The notes under the pieces were generated by a model. It was not told the origin of the DNA. It did not search any database and saw only the letters and a program-made list of their open reading frames with translations. A DNA stretch of 64,000 nucleotides from JAHZKN01 sp965250205 (lineage in GTDB: Bacteria > Pseudomonadota > Alphaproteobacteria > Rhizobiales > Hyphomicrobiaceae), in the NCBI GenBank assembly GCA_965250205.1, contig CBDFNK010000023.1:186001-250000 (forward strand), in the 5' to 3' direction. Within the stretch, counting starts at the first letter, position 1, and the number at the start of each line of letters is the position of its first letter. Of the stretch, positions 44,620 to 54,410 are shown piece by piece. Position numbers and translations under genes: made by a program.

Positions 44620-45396
44620 TTAATGCGCTGGGTGCAACGCATCGTTGAGGTACATGCAGGTCAACATCGCAAAGACGTAGGCCTGTAGAAAAGCGACTAG
44701 AAATTCAAGTGCCGTGAGGGCGGTTGCAGCCAGCAGTGGCAGAGGGGCCAGAGCTGCGGCAGCGCTCGCCGAGCCGAGGAGCATGACAACGAAGCCACCG
44801 AAGACCTTCAGCGTGATGTGGCCCGCCAACATGTTGGCAAACAAACGCACCGAGTGGCTGATCGGGCGCGATAGGAATGAGATGACTTCAATCATCACCA
44901 CCAGCGGCAGAACATAGATCGGCACACCAGAGGGCACAAATAGCTTCAAAAAGCCGAAGCCGTTTTTGGCAAAGCCAATGACAAGCACAGTCAAAAAGAC
45001 CAGCGCTGCAAGGGCTGCTGTGACAGCCAGATGGCTGGTAACGGTAAAGAAGCCGGGGATCATGCCAAGCATGTTCAGCACGAAAATAAAGATGAAGATG
45101 GCGAACACGAAGGGGAAGTATTTCATGCCCTGCTCGCCCATGGTGTCGCGAACCATGCCGGCGACAAATTCGTAGACCGATTCAGCGATCGATTGCATGC
45201 GGGTTGGCACGAGGGCCCTGCCGCGCATCGAGAAGGTCAGAAAGCCGAGGATCAGAACCGTTGCGGCGACCATAAACAGCGCCGAATTGGTGAAGGTGGC
45301 ATCAATGCCAAGCACTTCAAGCGGGAAAATACGCTTGATTTCAAACTGATGAATTGGGTCGGGCATACCGCCGCCCCCTGCATGATCAGCTGCCAC
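44620..45396 (-). CDS. atpB: ATP synthase F0 subunit a
   Basis: 258 residues beginning MAADHAGGGGMPDPIHQFEI. The essential Arg lies in SHSVRLFANMLAGHITLKVF, and the end reads FLVAFLQAYVFAMLTCMYLN. Five to six helices form the proton half-channels. It starts 17 bp after atpI. Confidence 0.97.
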   Translation of the reverse strand: MAADHAGGGGMPDPIHQFEIKRIFPLEVLGIDATFTNSALFMVAATVLILGFLTFSMRGRALVPTRMQSIAESVYEFVAGMVRDTMGEQGMKYFPFVFAIFIFIFVLNMLGMIPGFFTVTSHLAVTAALAALVFLTVLVIGFAKNGFGFLKLFVPSGVPIYVLPLVVMIEVISFLSRPISHSVRLFANMLAGHITLKVFGGFVVMLLGSASAAAALAPLPLLAATALTALEFLVAFLQAYVFAMLTCMYLNDALHPAH

Positions 45397-45413
45397 TGTC
45401 GTCTCCCCAAGCC

Positions 45414-45847
45414 TTAATCATCATCAACGTCTGCAAGGTCTTGGCCAATGTCGCCGCCTGTTTTCTCGGCGATCTCGGCCTGCATTTTCGTAAATGCCCG
45501 CGTCACGTTGACCATAGCCAGCGGCACAACCCAACATGAAGAAGATAAGAAACAACCACGGGGACGTCTCAAACCACTTGTCGAGCCCGTATCCGATCAG
45601 TCCACCGACAATAACTGCGGCAACCAATTCAGATGACATCCGAAGCCCCATGGCCATGCCCTTTGAGCGCATAACCTTGTCTTCTTGGGTTTTCCGCCGC
45701 TTTTTGACGGCGACTTTGGACATCGTCCAGCTTGGCATCTAGCTTCGACAATCTGTCCTCAAAGCTCTTGCGCTCTCCAGGGGTCAGGTTGTCGACGCCA
45801 GACGTGAAACCGCTTCCTACTTTGGGGCGATCGTGCGGATCAGGCAT
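45414..45847 (-). CDS. atpI: AtpI family protein, two frameshifts as sequenced
   Basis: First frame from ATG 45847: MPDPHDRPKVGSGFTSGVDN and DRLSKLDAKLDDVQSRRQ. Near 45680-45715 it moves to a second frame with MRSKGMAMGLRMSSELVAAV and FLIFFMLGCAAG, the two-helix AtpI body. Near 45511-45522 a third frame gives MVNVTRAFTKMQAEIAEKTG and DIGQDLADVDDD, ending at TAA 45414-45416. Joined, it is about 144 residues with family-like order. AtpI assists c-ring assembly. Two independent indels in one short gene strengthen the case for sequence error here. Confidence 0.82.
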
Positions 45848-46158
45848 GACGCGATTCCTCGTTCGAACAAAGCCCAAAACCCGGGGCTTCGCAGACGGCG
45901 GCAACATATGAGCGGGCCGCCAGAAGTGTCAAGGGAAGGCCCGTTTTTGGGCCCCGTTTGGGGTATGGCGAAACCGCGCAGGGGTCAATTGAATTGCACG
46001 AAAGAGCCGGGTCAACGTGTCTTGTATGGGTGCCGGCCGGGCTGGCTCATAGAGCACAGCTATTTAACCCAAATCTAGCACGTCACTCGCGGGGACTTGG
46101 GCCGAAAATTGGGCATCGCAGCCGGGTACACGGTCGCGTGCAGGCGGTGAATTGGAAC

Positions 46159-46216
46159 CTGAAACACGAAAAAGCCCAGCAGGAATGAGTACCTCGCCGG
46201 GCTTTTTCGTGTTTCA
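46159..46216. terminator. Near-perfect bidirectional terminator hairpin
   Basis: CTGAAACACGAAAAAGCCCAGC pairs with the complementary arm ending GGCTTTTTCGTGTTTCAG over about 20 bp with one mismatch and a 15-base loop. T-runs inside the arms serve both directions. It ends the vWA/Tad gene transcribed on the minus strand. The rest of the gap 45848-46158 shows no gene. Confidence 0.88.
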
Positions 46217-46233
46217 GAATTCAGGCTGTATGA

Positions 46234-47616
46234 CTAGCTTGTCAGCCGGAGCTTGGAGATTTCCAACGCAATGGCTCGGAATGCTTGCAGCAGTTGCTCA
46301 CCGTCTTCAGCTGTGAAGGCCTTGCCATCGTCGGTGGCGCACTCTGCCATTGTCGTTGTAGCCGCTGGTGCTTCTGAGGAGAGGCCGAAGCCAACCGTAT
46401 AGACTGTAACGCCTGCGGCTTTCATCGCCGTGCACAGCGAACGGGCTTGAAAGGTTGACGAGCTGTTTGCGTAAGCTCTTGGATAGAATGTCTTGATACC
46501 TTGGCTGGTGTATTGTGTGTTGTAGTCACCATCTGTCATCAGGATTGCGATTTTTTTGGTATCGGCGGTGCCATAGGCTGCAGCCTGACTGTTACGGCCC
46601 CAAAGTGAATTCCAATTTGGAGAAAGCGCATACCAGGACCACGCAGTGCCCAACTGTCCAGCGGTGCCACCTGCTGCTTGCAATCTGTCGATGTTGGAAC
46701 GCAGCTTGTTTTTATTGCTGGTCAGTGGAAGAATTTTGTTGTTGGCACCTGGCTCACAGTTCCTGCTGTTGTTCGGTACGTATTGCACCATTACATAGCG
46801 GTTTCTTCCGGGTGCAGCATCGGTATAGGCTTCAGAGCCGGTGCGTTCGACCACACAGTTGGTGCGATAGTAATTGATGCTGAAAAATCTGTTGTAATAT
46901 TTCCTAAACTTCGCTGGTCGTCTGCCACTTGCTTTTTGCAAGGTCCGGTCATTTGGAAGCCTGACACCTTCAGAGAACGGCACCAAGGCAACCCGTGACT
47001 TGTACTTGCTCTGATCGTCCCAAACAACGATATCGATCAGGTCCTTCGCGGCAGCTTTGAGATCATCAAGTTTGGTGCTGTTGCCGCTCGTCGGGTCAGA
47101 CATCGACCCAGTGACGTCGAGCATCAATGAGATTTCAAGGTTGATACCTGCATTTTTGCCAACCCCGACCTCGGCTCTGGAAGAGTCAACGCCATCCGTA
47201 TTAAGTAAGGCTAAGTTATCAATCTTTGCCAAGCTTAAGAACGGGGTTTGGATGTACGCGTTACCGACAGCGCTGACGGACAAACCGTCATTTGCCGCAA
47301 CAAATTTTATATCATCACTTTCGAGCGGCAGACGACCTTGAATGTTTTCAGTGTAGTAGATCTCGGCCGTGGCCTCTGCAGCTTTTTTAGATTCGCCAAC
47401 CTGCAACGCGCGTCCGCCAGCAAGAACGGCGGAGTCCATGGCCGCAATCGTTTGGTTGCGCGCGTGGAGCCAGCGACCAAAATCAACGGCACCGCCGATC
47501 GAGAAGAATAAGGCAATGGCCATAAGTCCGAACAGTGGTGCGATATTGCCACCGCGATCCCGCCAGAACGCTGAAGCTAGTTTAGTGCGCTTAAGCGCAC
47601 TAGAAAATTGAGACAT
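46234..47616 (-). CDS. TadG-like pilus-assembly protein with von Willebrand A domain
   Basis: 460 residues. The N-terminal segment (DRGGNIAPLFGLMAIALFFSIGGAVDFGRW) is the TadE/G-type anchor with Flp-like GG/N motif, followed by HARNQTIAAMDSAVLAGGRA. A von Willebrand A domain begins near residue 158 with the MIDAS motif LMLDVTGSMSDPTSGN and continues to AILMTDGDYNTQYTS and CTAMKAAGVTVYTVGFG. Tad-family pseudopilins of this form sit in the envelope and help surface attachment. No other tad gene is in the window. Confidence 0.85.
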   Translation of the reverse strand: MSQFSSALKRTKLASAFWRDRGGNIAPLFGLMAIALFFSIGGAVDFGRWLHARNQTIAAMDSAVLAGGRALQVGESKKAAEATAEIYYTENIQGRLPLESDDIKFVAANDGLSVSAVGNAYIQTPFLSLAKIDNLALLNTDGVDSSRAEVGVGKNAGINLEISLMLDVTGSMSDPTSGNSTKLDDLKAAAKDLIDIVVWDDQSKYKSRVALVPFSEGVRLPNDRTLQKASGRRPAKFRKYYNRFFSINYYRTNCVVERTGSEAYTDAAPGRNRYVMVQYVPNNSRNCEPGANNKILPLTSNKNKLRSNIDRLQAAGGTAGQLGTAWSWYALSPNWNSLWGRNSQAAAYGTADTKKIAILMTDGDYNTQYTSQGIKTFYPRAYANSSSTFQARSLCTAMKAAGVTVYTVGFGLSSEAPAATTTMAECATDDGKAFTAEDGEQLLQAFRAIALEISKLRLTS

Positions 47617-48183
47617 GAAACGCCACCCATTTAATTTTTCACAACGTCAACTGGGCAGACTTTACAATAGCGCGTGGCGAAAATCGTAAAAGATACAATT
47701 GTAAATAATTGTCTGGAAAATGATCTATGTATTTTGCGTCGGCGTTTTTATTTTAATTTTGATCCATTTTGCATGCAGGTAGCTAGCGCCTGAAAAACAC
47801 TCAATTTTCTAATAAAGCTTCGGTGTTTCAGTAAGGGTTTACTAACCATACGCGTGTTGCGTTTATATCTTTGACCGACATGCAACACGTGAAAAATGCC
47901 GATAAAATAGGACGTTCAATTCAATTGCGCCGCTGCAATCGTTAATAAGAGCAGGCCATTTCAGCTCAAACGCGTCGCGTTTTCTCATTAAAAACAAGTT
48001 TGAATTTACATGGTGCGTTTAATCAGTCTCAAGGCATTTATGCGTCGGCCCAGCTGTGTGGTCATGGCCAGCCATTTGGACATTATTGCATTACTGCATG
48101 CACTGTGGCTTTGCGCTCTCTCTCTCTACTCTGGGGAAAATTCCCAAACCTCACCCCAGTGCCAACAGGCTTGATGTGAAGGT
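47617..48183. other. Gene-free stretch between smc and the Tad-like gene
   Basis: Nearly 570 bp, AT-rich in its first half (47700-47830). No ORF of coding character on either strand. It contains a short TC run (48117-48135). It should hold the promoter of the Tad-like gene; a small RNA is possible but not supported by any recognised fold. Confidence 0.4.
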
Positions 48184-51100
48184 TTAGCCCGCTTCGCGGA
48201 AGCTTTGCGCGGTTTCAAGGTCAACTGAGACTAACTGCGAGATACCGCGCTCCGCCATGGTGACGCCGAATAGGCGGTTCATGCGGGTCATTGTCATGGG
48301 GTGGTGGGTGATGATCAAGAAGCGGGTCGCTGTTTCCTGAGCCATTTTCTCCATCAAGGTGCAGAAGCGGTCCACGTTGGCATCATCAAGCGGTGCGTCG
48401 ACCTCATCAAGCACACAGATCGGTGCCGGGTTGGTCAGGAAGACGGCAAAAATCAGCGATAGCGCCGTCAGAGTCTGCTCGCCGCCAGACAGTAATGACA
48501 GTGTCGTCGGCTTTTTTCCTGGCGGTTTGGCGATGATTTCCAGGCCACCAGATAACGGATCTTCACCTTCTAACATCTCAAGACGGGCTTCCCCGCCACC
48601 AAACAGCGAGGTGAACAGGTTTGTAAAGTGGCGGTTCACCTTGTCAAAGGCTTCGGCGAGCCGGTCTGCACCTTCACGGTTCAGTTTGTTGATGGCACCC
48701 CGCAACTTCGAAATCGCAGCGTCAACATCTTCCCGCTCGGTGTCCATGCTGGTGAATTGCTCGGTCAGTAGGTTGAGTTCATCATCAGCTTGGAGATTGA
48801 CACCGCCCAGACGGTCGCGGTCGGTCTTCATGCGGGTCAGTTTATCGGAAATCTCCTGAAATGCAGGCAGCGGTTTTTCACCATCCCATTCAGCAACGGT
48901 GAGACAGGCTTCAGGTGCTACCTCAAAGGTCTCACGAATGCGCCGGGCTTGTTCCTGACGACGGGTTCGGGTGGCTTCCAAACGCGCTTCCGTACCAGCG
49001 CGGCCTTCACGACCTTCTGCAACTTGATTTTGCGCTTGACGCAGATCTTGACGGGCCGCGGCAAGAACATTTTCTGCTTCCGCCAACTTATCGGCAGCGT
49101 CGAGGCGGTGTTTTTCTGCCTCTTGCAACTGGCTAAGCAAGGCTTGGTGCTTAGCTTCAATCTTTGCAGGCAGGTCTGCGAGGTCTTCCAACTCTTTGGC
49201 TGTGGCTGCCAGACGCGATTGGAGCGTGTCGATCTGCTGGCTGGCACCTTCACGCTTATCTGTCCAGCGGCGCACTTCCGCGTTGTTTTCTTCAATCCGT
49301 TGGGACCGGCCAAGACGCTGTTGCTCCAGGTGAGCAACCTGGTCGCGCGCTGCACTTGTGTGTTGGCGCAGATCGGAAACGGCGCGCTGGGCTTCGCTGA
49401 GCTGAGGGGTCAGGGTTTCCAACTCGGTATCGCTATTAAGTTGGGTTTGGATGGCGCTGATGCGCTCTATTGTGGTGCCAAGATCTTTTTCACCAGAGAG
49501 GCGGGCACCGGTGACCTCGCCAATCTTGGCTTCCGTTTCGCGAGCACTGCGTTCAATAACGGTGAGGCTGTCGCGTGTCTTTGCCAATTCAGACTGTGTC
49601 GCACGCCACGCGGTGCGCAGACGGCGTTCCTCTTCTGCTGCTTTGGCGTGGGTTTCCTTGGCTTTAATTTCTGCCTCGCGTGCAGCCTTGGCGTGATCCA
49701 AGGCGTGGCGTTCCTGGATAATGACATCGTGCAGTCGATTACGTTCTGCCAAACGTTGTGCGGCAGGCGTCATACCCTCGGCGGCGGCTGTAAAGCCATC
49801 CCACCGCCACAAATCACCCTCCCGCGAAACGAGACGCTGACCAGGCTTCAAGTGAGGCTGCAGGCGCCCGCCATCCTGGCGGGCGACGAGCCCGACCTGC
49901 GCCAATCGCCGTGCCAGTTCTGCTGGTGCTGTGACAAAGTTGGTGAGCGCTTCTGCACCACTTGGGAGTGCTGCATCAGAGCCGTCCGCGTCCATTCGCG
50001 TCCAATGGACCGGCGCATCGGCTGCAACCGGTGCATCGAGGTCATCACCAAGGGCTGCACCAAGGGCCGCTTCAAGACCTGCTGCAACCTGGATGTCGTC
50101 AACAATAGCAGGCCATGTGCCATCGTTGGTCGGTGTCACCAACTTTGCCAACGTTTCGCGTTCTATCTTGAGCTCGTTGGCATGCAGATTGGCTCGTGCT
50201 GCGGCTTCGCGTTGTTCGGTGGCGTTGATGTTTTCTCTTGCAGCAAGATCTTCAGCGGCAATGGCTTGGCGCTCGATGTCGGTAAGTTCATCGGCTAGGC
50301 CTTGGCTGGTTTTATGCGTGGCTGCAAGTTTTGCGGCATCAGGTGCTCGGGCCGCGATGGCCAACGCCTGCTGGGCCAATGTTGACAATTGGGTTTCAAT
50401 CAACGTGGCGGCACCGGCGCGCTCGTTCAGCATTTCTTGCATACTTTGGCGGCGCGCTTTGGCATTGGCGGTTTGTTGGGCCAAGTCTGTCAAGCGCTGC
50501 TCTGCGTCGGTTAGATCTGATTGCAGTTCTGTGTGTTTTTGCTTTGCATTCTCTTCAAGCGTTGCTGCATCGGCTCCCTGCGCTGATAGGGTTTTAAGCT
50601 CGCCTTCGCGGCGGTTCAGGATCTCTGTCGCTTCAGCGATTAAATCCTGCTCTCGCTTGATGTCTGTTTCGAGTTGGCGTTTACGTTCAGCCAATTCCTC
50701 TTGGCGGTCTGACAGGCGCTGGGCTTCACGGTCTAGGTTGTCGCGCTCAACATTGAGGCGGCCAACGACGGCACCGCGCGCGGCTTCGGCTTCCCGCAAT
50801 GGCGGCAGCTCATCGCCATGGTGAGCTTCTTTGGTCAGCGCTTGGGATTCAAGCTCGGTTGCTTTGGCCAACGCAGATAAAGCAGTTTTGAGATTATATT
50901 CTTCCCGTTCGACACCGGTTTGGGCATCGGTCCACGCCAAATGCATCTCAAGGGCTTCAACCTTGCGGATATCACCGGAGATTTCCTTGTAGCGGCGGGC
51001 TTGTCGTGCTTGACGCTTCAAGCTTTCGATTTGTGATTTGATTTGACCTAAGAGATCGGTCAGTCGTGCCAGATTGTTCTCAGCGGCTCTAAGGCGCAGT

Positions 51101-51642
51101 TCGGCTTCATGGCGGCGCGAATGCAGACCTGCAATCCCAGCTGCATCCTCTAAAATGCGACGACGTTGTTCCGGTTTTGCATTGACGATCTCTGAAATCT
51201 GACCTTGGCGGACAAGCGCTGGCGAGCGCGCTCCCGTTGCTGCGTCCTCAAATAGAATCTTGATGTCGCGGGCGCGCGCTTCGCGGCCGTTGATGCGATA
51301 GGCGGAACCGGCTTCGCGCTCAATACGGCGCGTAATTTCAATTTCATCCTGGGTGTTAAAATCGGCGGGGGCTTGGCGATCGGTGTTGTCGAGGAAGATT
51401 GTTACTTCCGCGTTGTTACGTGCTGGTCGTGTATTGGTGCCCGAAAAGATCACGTCATCCATGGCCGACGCGCGCATCGATTTATACGATGTCTCGCCCA
51501 TCACCCATCTGAGCGCCTCGAGCAAATTGGATTTGCCACAACCGTTTGGGCCGACAACACCAGTGAGACCCGGCTCGATAACGAGATCAGTTGGTTCGAT
51601 AAACGATTTGAAGCCCAACAGCCTGAGCCGCGAAATCTTCAT
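48184..51642 (-). CDS. smc: Chromosome segregation protein SMC
   Basis: 1152 residues. Head motifs: Walker A GPNGCGKSNLLEALRWVMGE near residue 33; ABC signature LSLLSGGEQTLTALSL near 1055; Walker B PICVLDEVDAPLDDANVDRF. Two long coiled coils flank the hinge (about 515-640, WPAIVDDIQVAAGLEAALGA). It forms the condensin ring with ScpA/ScpB, which are not in this window. Complete, with no frameshift. Confidence 0.97.
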   Translation of the reverse strand: MKISRLRLLGFKSFIEPTDLVIEPGLTGVVGPNGCGKSNLLEALRWVMGETSYKSMRASAMDDVIFSGTNTRPARNNAEVTIFLDNTDRQAPADFNTQDEIEITRRIEREAGSAYRINGREARARDIKILFEDAATGARSPALVRQGQISEIVNAKPEQRRRILEDAAGIAGLHSRRHEAELRLRAAENNLARLTDLLGQIKSQIESLKRQARQARRYKEISGDIRKVEALEMHLAWTDAQTGVEREEYNLKTALSALAKATELESQALTKEAHHGDELPPLREAEAARGAVVGRLNVERDNLDREAQRLSDRQEELAERKRQLETDIKREQDLIAEATEILNRREGELKTLSAQGADAATLEENAKQKHTELQSDLTDAEQRLTDLAQQTANAKARRQSMQEMLNERAGAATLIETQLSTLAQQALAIAARAPDAAKLAATHKTSQGLADELTDIERQAIAAEDLAARENINATEQREAAARANLHANELKIERETLAKLVTPTNDGTWPAIVDDIQVAAGLEAALGAALGDDLDAPVAADAPVHWTRMDADGSDAALPSGAEALTNFVTAPAELARRLAQVGLVARQDGGRLQPHLKPGQRLVSREGDLWRWDGFTAAAEGMTPAAQRLAERNRLHDVIIQERHALDHAKAAREAEIKAKETHAKAAEEERRLRTAWRATQSELAKTRDSLTVIERSARETEAKIGEVTGARLSGEKDLGTTIERISAIQTQLNSDTELETLTPQLSEAQRAVSDLRQHTSAARDQVAHLEQQRLGRSQRIEENNAEVRRWTDKREGASQQIDTLQSRLAATAKELEDLADLPAKIEAKHQALLSQLQEAEKHRLDAADKLAEAENVLAAARQDLRQAQNQVAEGREGRAGTEARLEATRTRRQEQARRIRETFEVAPEACLTVAEWDGEKPLPAFQEISDKLTRMKTDRDRLGGVNLQADDELNLLTEQFTSMDTEREDVDAAISKLRGAINKLNREGADRLAEAFDKVNRHFTNLFTSLFGGGEARLEMLEGEDPLSGGLEIIAKPPGKKPTTLSLLSGGEQTLTALSLIFAVFLTNPAPICVLDEVDAPLDDANVDRFCTLMEKMAQETATRFLIITHHPMTMTRMNRLFGVTMAERGISQLVSVDLETAQSFREAG

Positions 51643-51753
51643 GCAACGTCCCTTTGCCCATCCCTTGAAGGCCAGCGATTGCGCCGCGCCTCAATCATAC
51701 ACTCAGTTGGGTCAGCTTTCAGTGGACCTGCCATAAGCGCCAAGCCAAATAGC

Positions 51754-52566
51754 CTAGTTGCTTGATGCTAAGGCTGGCGCCTTGAGCGCTTGGTCGACTG
51801 CCTGGCGAATTTCTGCAACCGTCAGCTGCTTTTTGTAAAGCTTGTTCTGGATGAAGAAATTCGGCGTGCCAATAACGCCGAGTTTGCGACCGCGATCCTT
51901 GACCCATTGTAGGTCATTAATCATGCCTTGATTCTTCAAGCAGGCGTCAAATTCGCCACGCTTCATCCCCACCTGTTGTGCCACAGCGTAGATGTGGTCC
52001 AGGCGCACATCCTGGGACACCCAGTTGGCCTGTTGGGCAAGGAATTTCCCATAAAGATCCAGGTACGTGTCCATCTTGGCGCAGCGCAAGGCGATTGTGG
52101 CGTTACCTGATGCCCGACCAATGGGGAATTCGCGGATGATGAAGCGGACTTTGCCGGTATCAATCAATTCGCGTTTTAGCTTGGGAAATTCCTTTTGGTG
52201 GAATTGACGGCAGTAAGGACAGGTGAGCGAGGCGTATTTAATCACTGTGACAGGCGCGTCCGCGCGGCCGAGCGTAAACTCGGGTAGTTTTCCCTTCACC
52301 AGCACATCGGCAAGGGTCGGGTTTTTAATTACCTCACGGCCACCAGGTGCTTTCGTCTGGGGGGTGGCGAGTGGATTAAAGGTGACACTTGCACCTTTGG
52401 CATCAGCGGCTGCACCTGTGTTGGTCAGCAACGCACTGGCACCACTGTTACCAGAACTGGCATCAGAACCAAGCCCGCCCGACAATCCTGGCGTTGCAGA
52501 ATTATTGCAGCCTGCACTGAGCAAGCCGACAGAAAGTGTCGCTGCAATTGCACTCCAGATACGCAC
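51754..52566 (-). CDS. DsbA-like thiol oxidoreductase lipoprotein
   Basis: 270 residues with lipoprotein signal LSVGLLSAGCNN, a Ser/Gly/Ala-rich linker to about residue 85, then a DsbA-type thioredoxin domain: VIKYASLTCPYCRQFHQKEF (active site CPYC), FIIREFPIG, and GVIGTPNFFIQNKL with the cis-Pro. A periplasmic disulfide catalyst, probably anchored in a membrane. Paired with a paralogue just upstream. Confidence 0.9.
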   Translation of the reverse strand: MRIWSAIAATLSVGLLSAGCNNSATPGLSGGLGSDASSGNSGASALLTNTGAAADAKGASVTFNPLATPQTKAPGGREVIKNPTLADVLVKGKLPEFTLGRADAPVTVIKYASLTCPYCRQFHQKEFPKLKRELIDTGKVRFIIREFPIGRASGNATIALRCAKMDTYLDLYGKFLAQQANWVSQDVRLDHIYAVAQQVGMKRGEFDACLKNQGMINDLQWVKDRGRKLGVIGTPNFFIQNKLYKKQLTVAEIRQAVDQALKAPALASSN

Positions 52567-52579
52567 GAAAGCTTGCCTC

Positions 52580-53296
52580 TTAATCTTTTTTATCAGTCAG
52601 CAACAGATCAATGGCTTTTTCAAAGTTTTCTACCGTTGGCCCGCCGCGCAAACGTTTTCCATTGATGAAGAAGGCAGGCGTTGCGTTGACGCCAAACACT
52701 TCGCTGGCTTTGGTGAATTGTGTCGTCAGATCATTCAACAACTTGTTGTTGCCTAGGCATTTGTTGAAGTCAGCTTCAGATAGGCCAGTTTGTTTGGTGA
52801 AATCAAATAGCGCCTGCTTAAATTCTTTGTTGGTGCGTTTAAAGGCCCAGTCTTTCTGGGTTTCAAACAAGCCGTCAACGAGAGGCAGTGTGGTGCTGTC
52901 AGCGGCACAGCGTGTGATCATTGAGGCGGCATAGGCACGGGCATTGAGTGGAAACTCACGCATGATGATGCGGACTTTGCCTTTGGAAATGTATTTCTCT
53001 TTCAGCTTTGGCAACACTTGGGTGTGGAAGTTGGCGCAGTGGCCACATGTCAGCGACGCGTATTCTACAATCGTAACGGGCGCCATTGTTTCGCCTACGG
53101 AGATATCCTTGAGCTGGCCTTCTTTCAGAAGCTCAGCCTGATCAACCTCATCTGGTCCGCTTGAGCGCTGGGCCATGCTGTCGGCCGGTGCAATGGCGAG
53201 TGTCGCCGTCACTGCCAAGGCGGCTGCGAGTGCGCTCAAGGCAAAGCGCTGCGTGTTGGGCTTAAATAAGGTCAGAAAAGAGGGCGACTTCGGCAC
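52580..53296 (-). CDS. DsbA-like periplasmic thiol oxidoreductase
   Basis: 238 residues with a Sec signal (FALSALAAALAVTATLAIAP ... SMA). Active site VEYASLTCGHCANFHTQVLP (CGHC), IMREFPLNARAYAASM, and GVNATPAFFINGKRLRGG with cis-Pro. It belongs to the same DsbA/thioredoxin_4 family as the downstream lipoprotein, 13 bp away, so the pair is probably co-transcribed toward smc. Confidence 0.92.
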   Translation of the reverse strand: MPKSPSFLTLFKPNTQRFALSALAAALAVTATLAIAPADSMAQRSSGPDEVDQAELLKEGQLKDISVGETMAPVTIVEYASLTCGHCANFHTQVLPKLKEKYISKGKVRIIMREFPLNARAYAASMITRCAADSTTLPLVDGLFETQKDWAFKRTNKEFKQALFDFTKQTGLSEADFNKCLGNNKLLNDLTTQFTKASEVFGVNATPAFFINGKRLRGGPTVENFEKAIDLLLTDKKD

Positions 53297-53662
53297 GTGA
53301 GGGAACTCCTTGTTGGCCGCCAGCGCCTGGGTATAGGCGGCGGCATAGTGGGCTTGCCCCAGCGGTTAGCATGGGTTGACTGCCTGATTAAGGCAAATCC
53401 GCGCTGAATGCGACCTGAATGGCTGTTTGCGGGCGCGGGCTAGAGCGTCGAGCCTTTTGTTGTACACACTGAAGCTGTTTGCTCAACGCTCCATCCCATG
53501 ATTGGCGATCAACTTATCTGCTCAAAGTCGCGTTCCAACGTTTCACAAGGCCGATCTTGTGGGCTTTTTCAGGCCCACAGTGGTGGCGTATCGGGCCGTT
53601 TTTGGGGCATGGCCGCATTCAGGGTCCAGAACAGGCAACAATTGTGCCTTTATAGCAACGGA
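53297..53662. other. Intergenic stretch with repeat copy E
   Basis: Holds the upstream region of the DsbA-like operon (first ~140 bp) and repeat copy E (53441-53556). The frame open at 53498-54073 on the plus strand is a shadow of the DUF721 gene. Confidence 0.5.
53441..53556 (+). repeat. Dispersed intergenic repeat, copy E
   Basis: From TAGAGCGTCGAGCCTTTTGT through GGCGATCAACTTATCTGCTC to TTTCACAAGGCCGATCT. It is shorter than the others because the middle segment (the GAGATAGAGCCC spacer) is missing. Confidence 0.85.
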
Positions 53663-54334
53663 TTAGCCGCCGGCGAGGACGCTTTTGCGCATGCGCGTGA
53701 GGGCCGCTTTGAGGCCTTCATCGTCGATGTCGGAAATGGCGGCATCAACGCTGCGCACCACGTTTGGATCGGCGGGGGGTGGACGCCGCTGCGGCGTAAT
53801 CGACGGGGTCGTGTCGCCTGTGTCGATCATTGGCCCTTGTACGATCTTCAGCGTGGTAATGGCGCGATAGCCGAAATAGGCGTTGATGCGTTCCAGGATT
53901 TGGGCGCTGGCATATTCAATTTCGAGCGCATAGGCGGCATCGGTGCGCAAGATCAGCGTGGCGCCCGTTGCTTGGGTGGGTGTGGCGTCACCCGCTTTTG
54001 GCTGTGCAGCCCGGGGCCACTTCAAGCGTTCGGGCTGGCATTGCACCGCCAAGGACGCGCCAACGACCTCTGACCAATCTGCCACCAGGCTGACTGATGA
54101 AAAGCCATGCTTTTGAAAAACCTTTTTGGTTAGATTGGGAATAAAACGCGCTAATGGTTTGGCCGCGATGTAGCGTTTGGGTCCGTTTGGTAGCGCTGCG
54201 AATGCACGTTCAGGCACAATCGGAGCGGTCTTGGGCGCACGGACGTGATGAGACTTTTTGGGTGCGAGGTTTGCTGACGGTCTCGGCGCAAAGCGTTTTT
54301 CTGTGTGCTGGTCCATGTCAGTTTCCGAATTCAC
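53663..54334 (-). CDS. DUF721 (DciA-like) protein
   Basis: 223 residues. A basic, Pro-rich N-terminus (RPSANLAPKKSHHVRAPKTA) precedes the DUF721 domain: RFIPNLTKKVFQKHGFSSVS, LVADWSEVVGASLAVQCQPE, and TLILRTDAAYALEIEYASAQ with NAYFGYRAITTLKI. DUF721 proteins include DciA, the replicative-helicase operator of bacteria lacking DnaC. Divergent from mutY, the conserved arrangement in Rhizobiales. Confidence 0.87.
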   Translation of the reverse strand: MNSETDMDQHTEKRFAPRPSANLAPKKSHHVRAPKTAPIVPERAFAALPNGPKRYIAAKPLARFIPNLTKKVFQKHGFSSVSLVADWSEVVGASLAVQCQPERLKWPRAAQPKAGDATPTQATGATLILRTDAAYALEIEYASAQILERINAYFGYRAITTLKIVQGPMIDTGDTTPSITPQRRPPPADPNVVRSVDAAISDIDDEGLKAALTRMRKSVLAGG

Positions 54335-54410
54335 GTGCCAAGGCCGTCGGGGCCTGCCTAACTCTTTAAGGCGTGATTCGCGGCAAACCTCTAGGACTTG
54401 ATCCCGCTCC

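Noticed and set aside
48790..50298. 502-residue open frame on the plus strand
   Set aside because: It is antisense to smc, whose complete motifs fix the coding strand. The composition (many Cys and Phe) is that of a shadow frame.
53498..54073. 191-residue plus-strand frame
   Set aside because: It overlaps the well-supported DUF721 gene on the opposite strand and starts inside repeat copy E.
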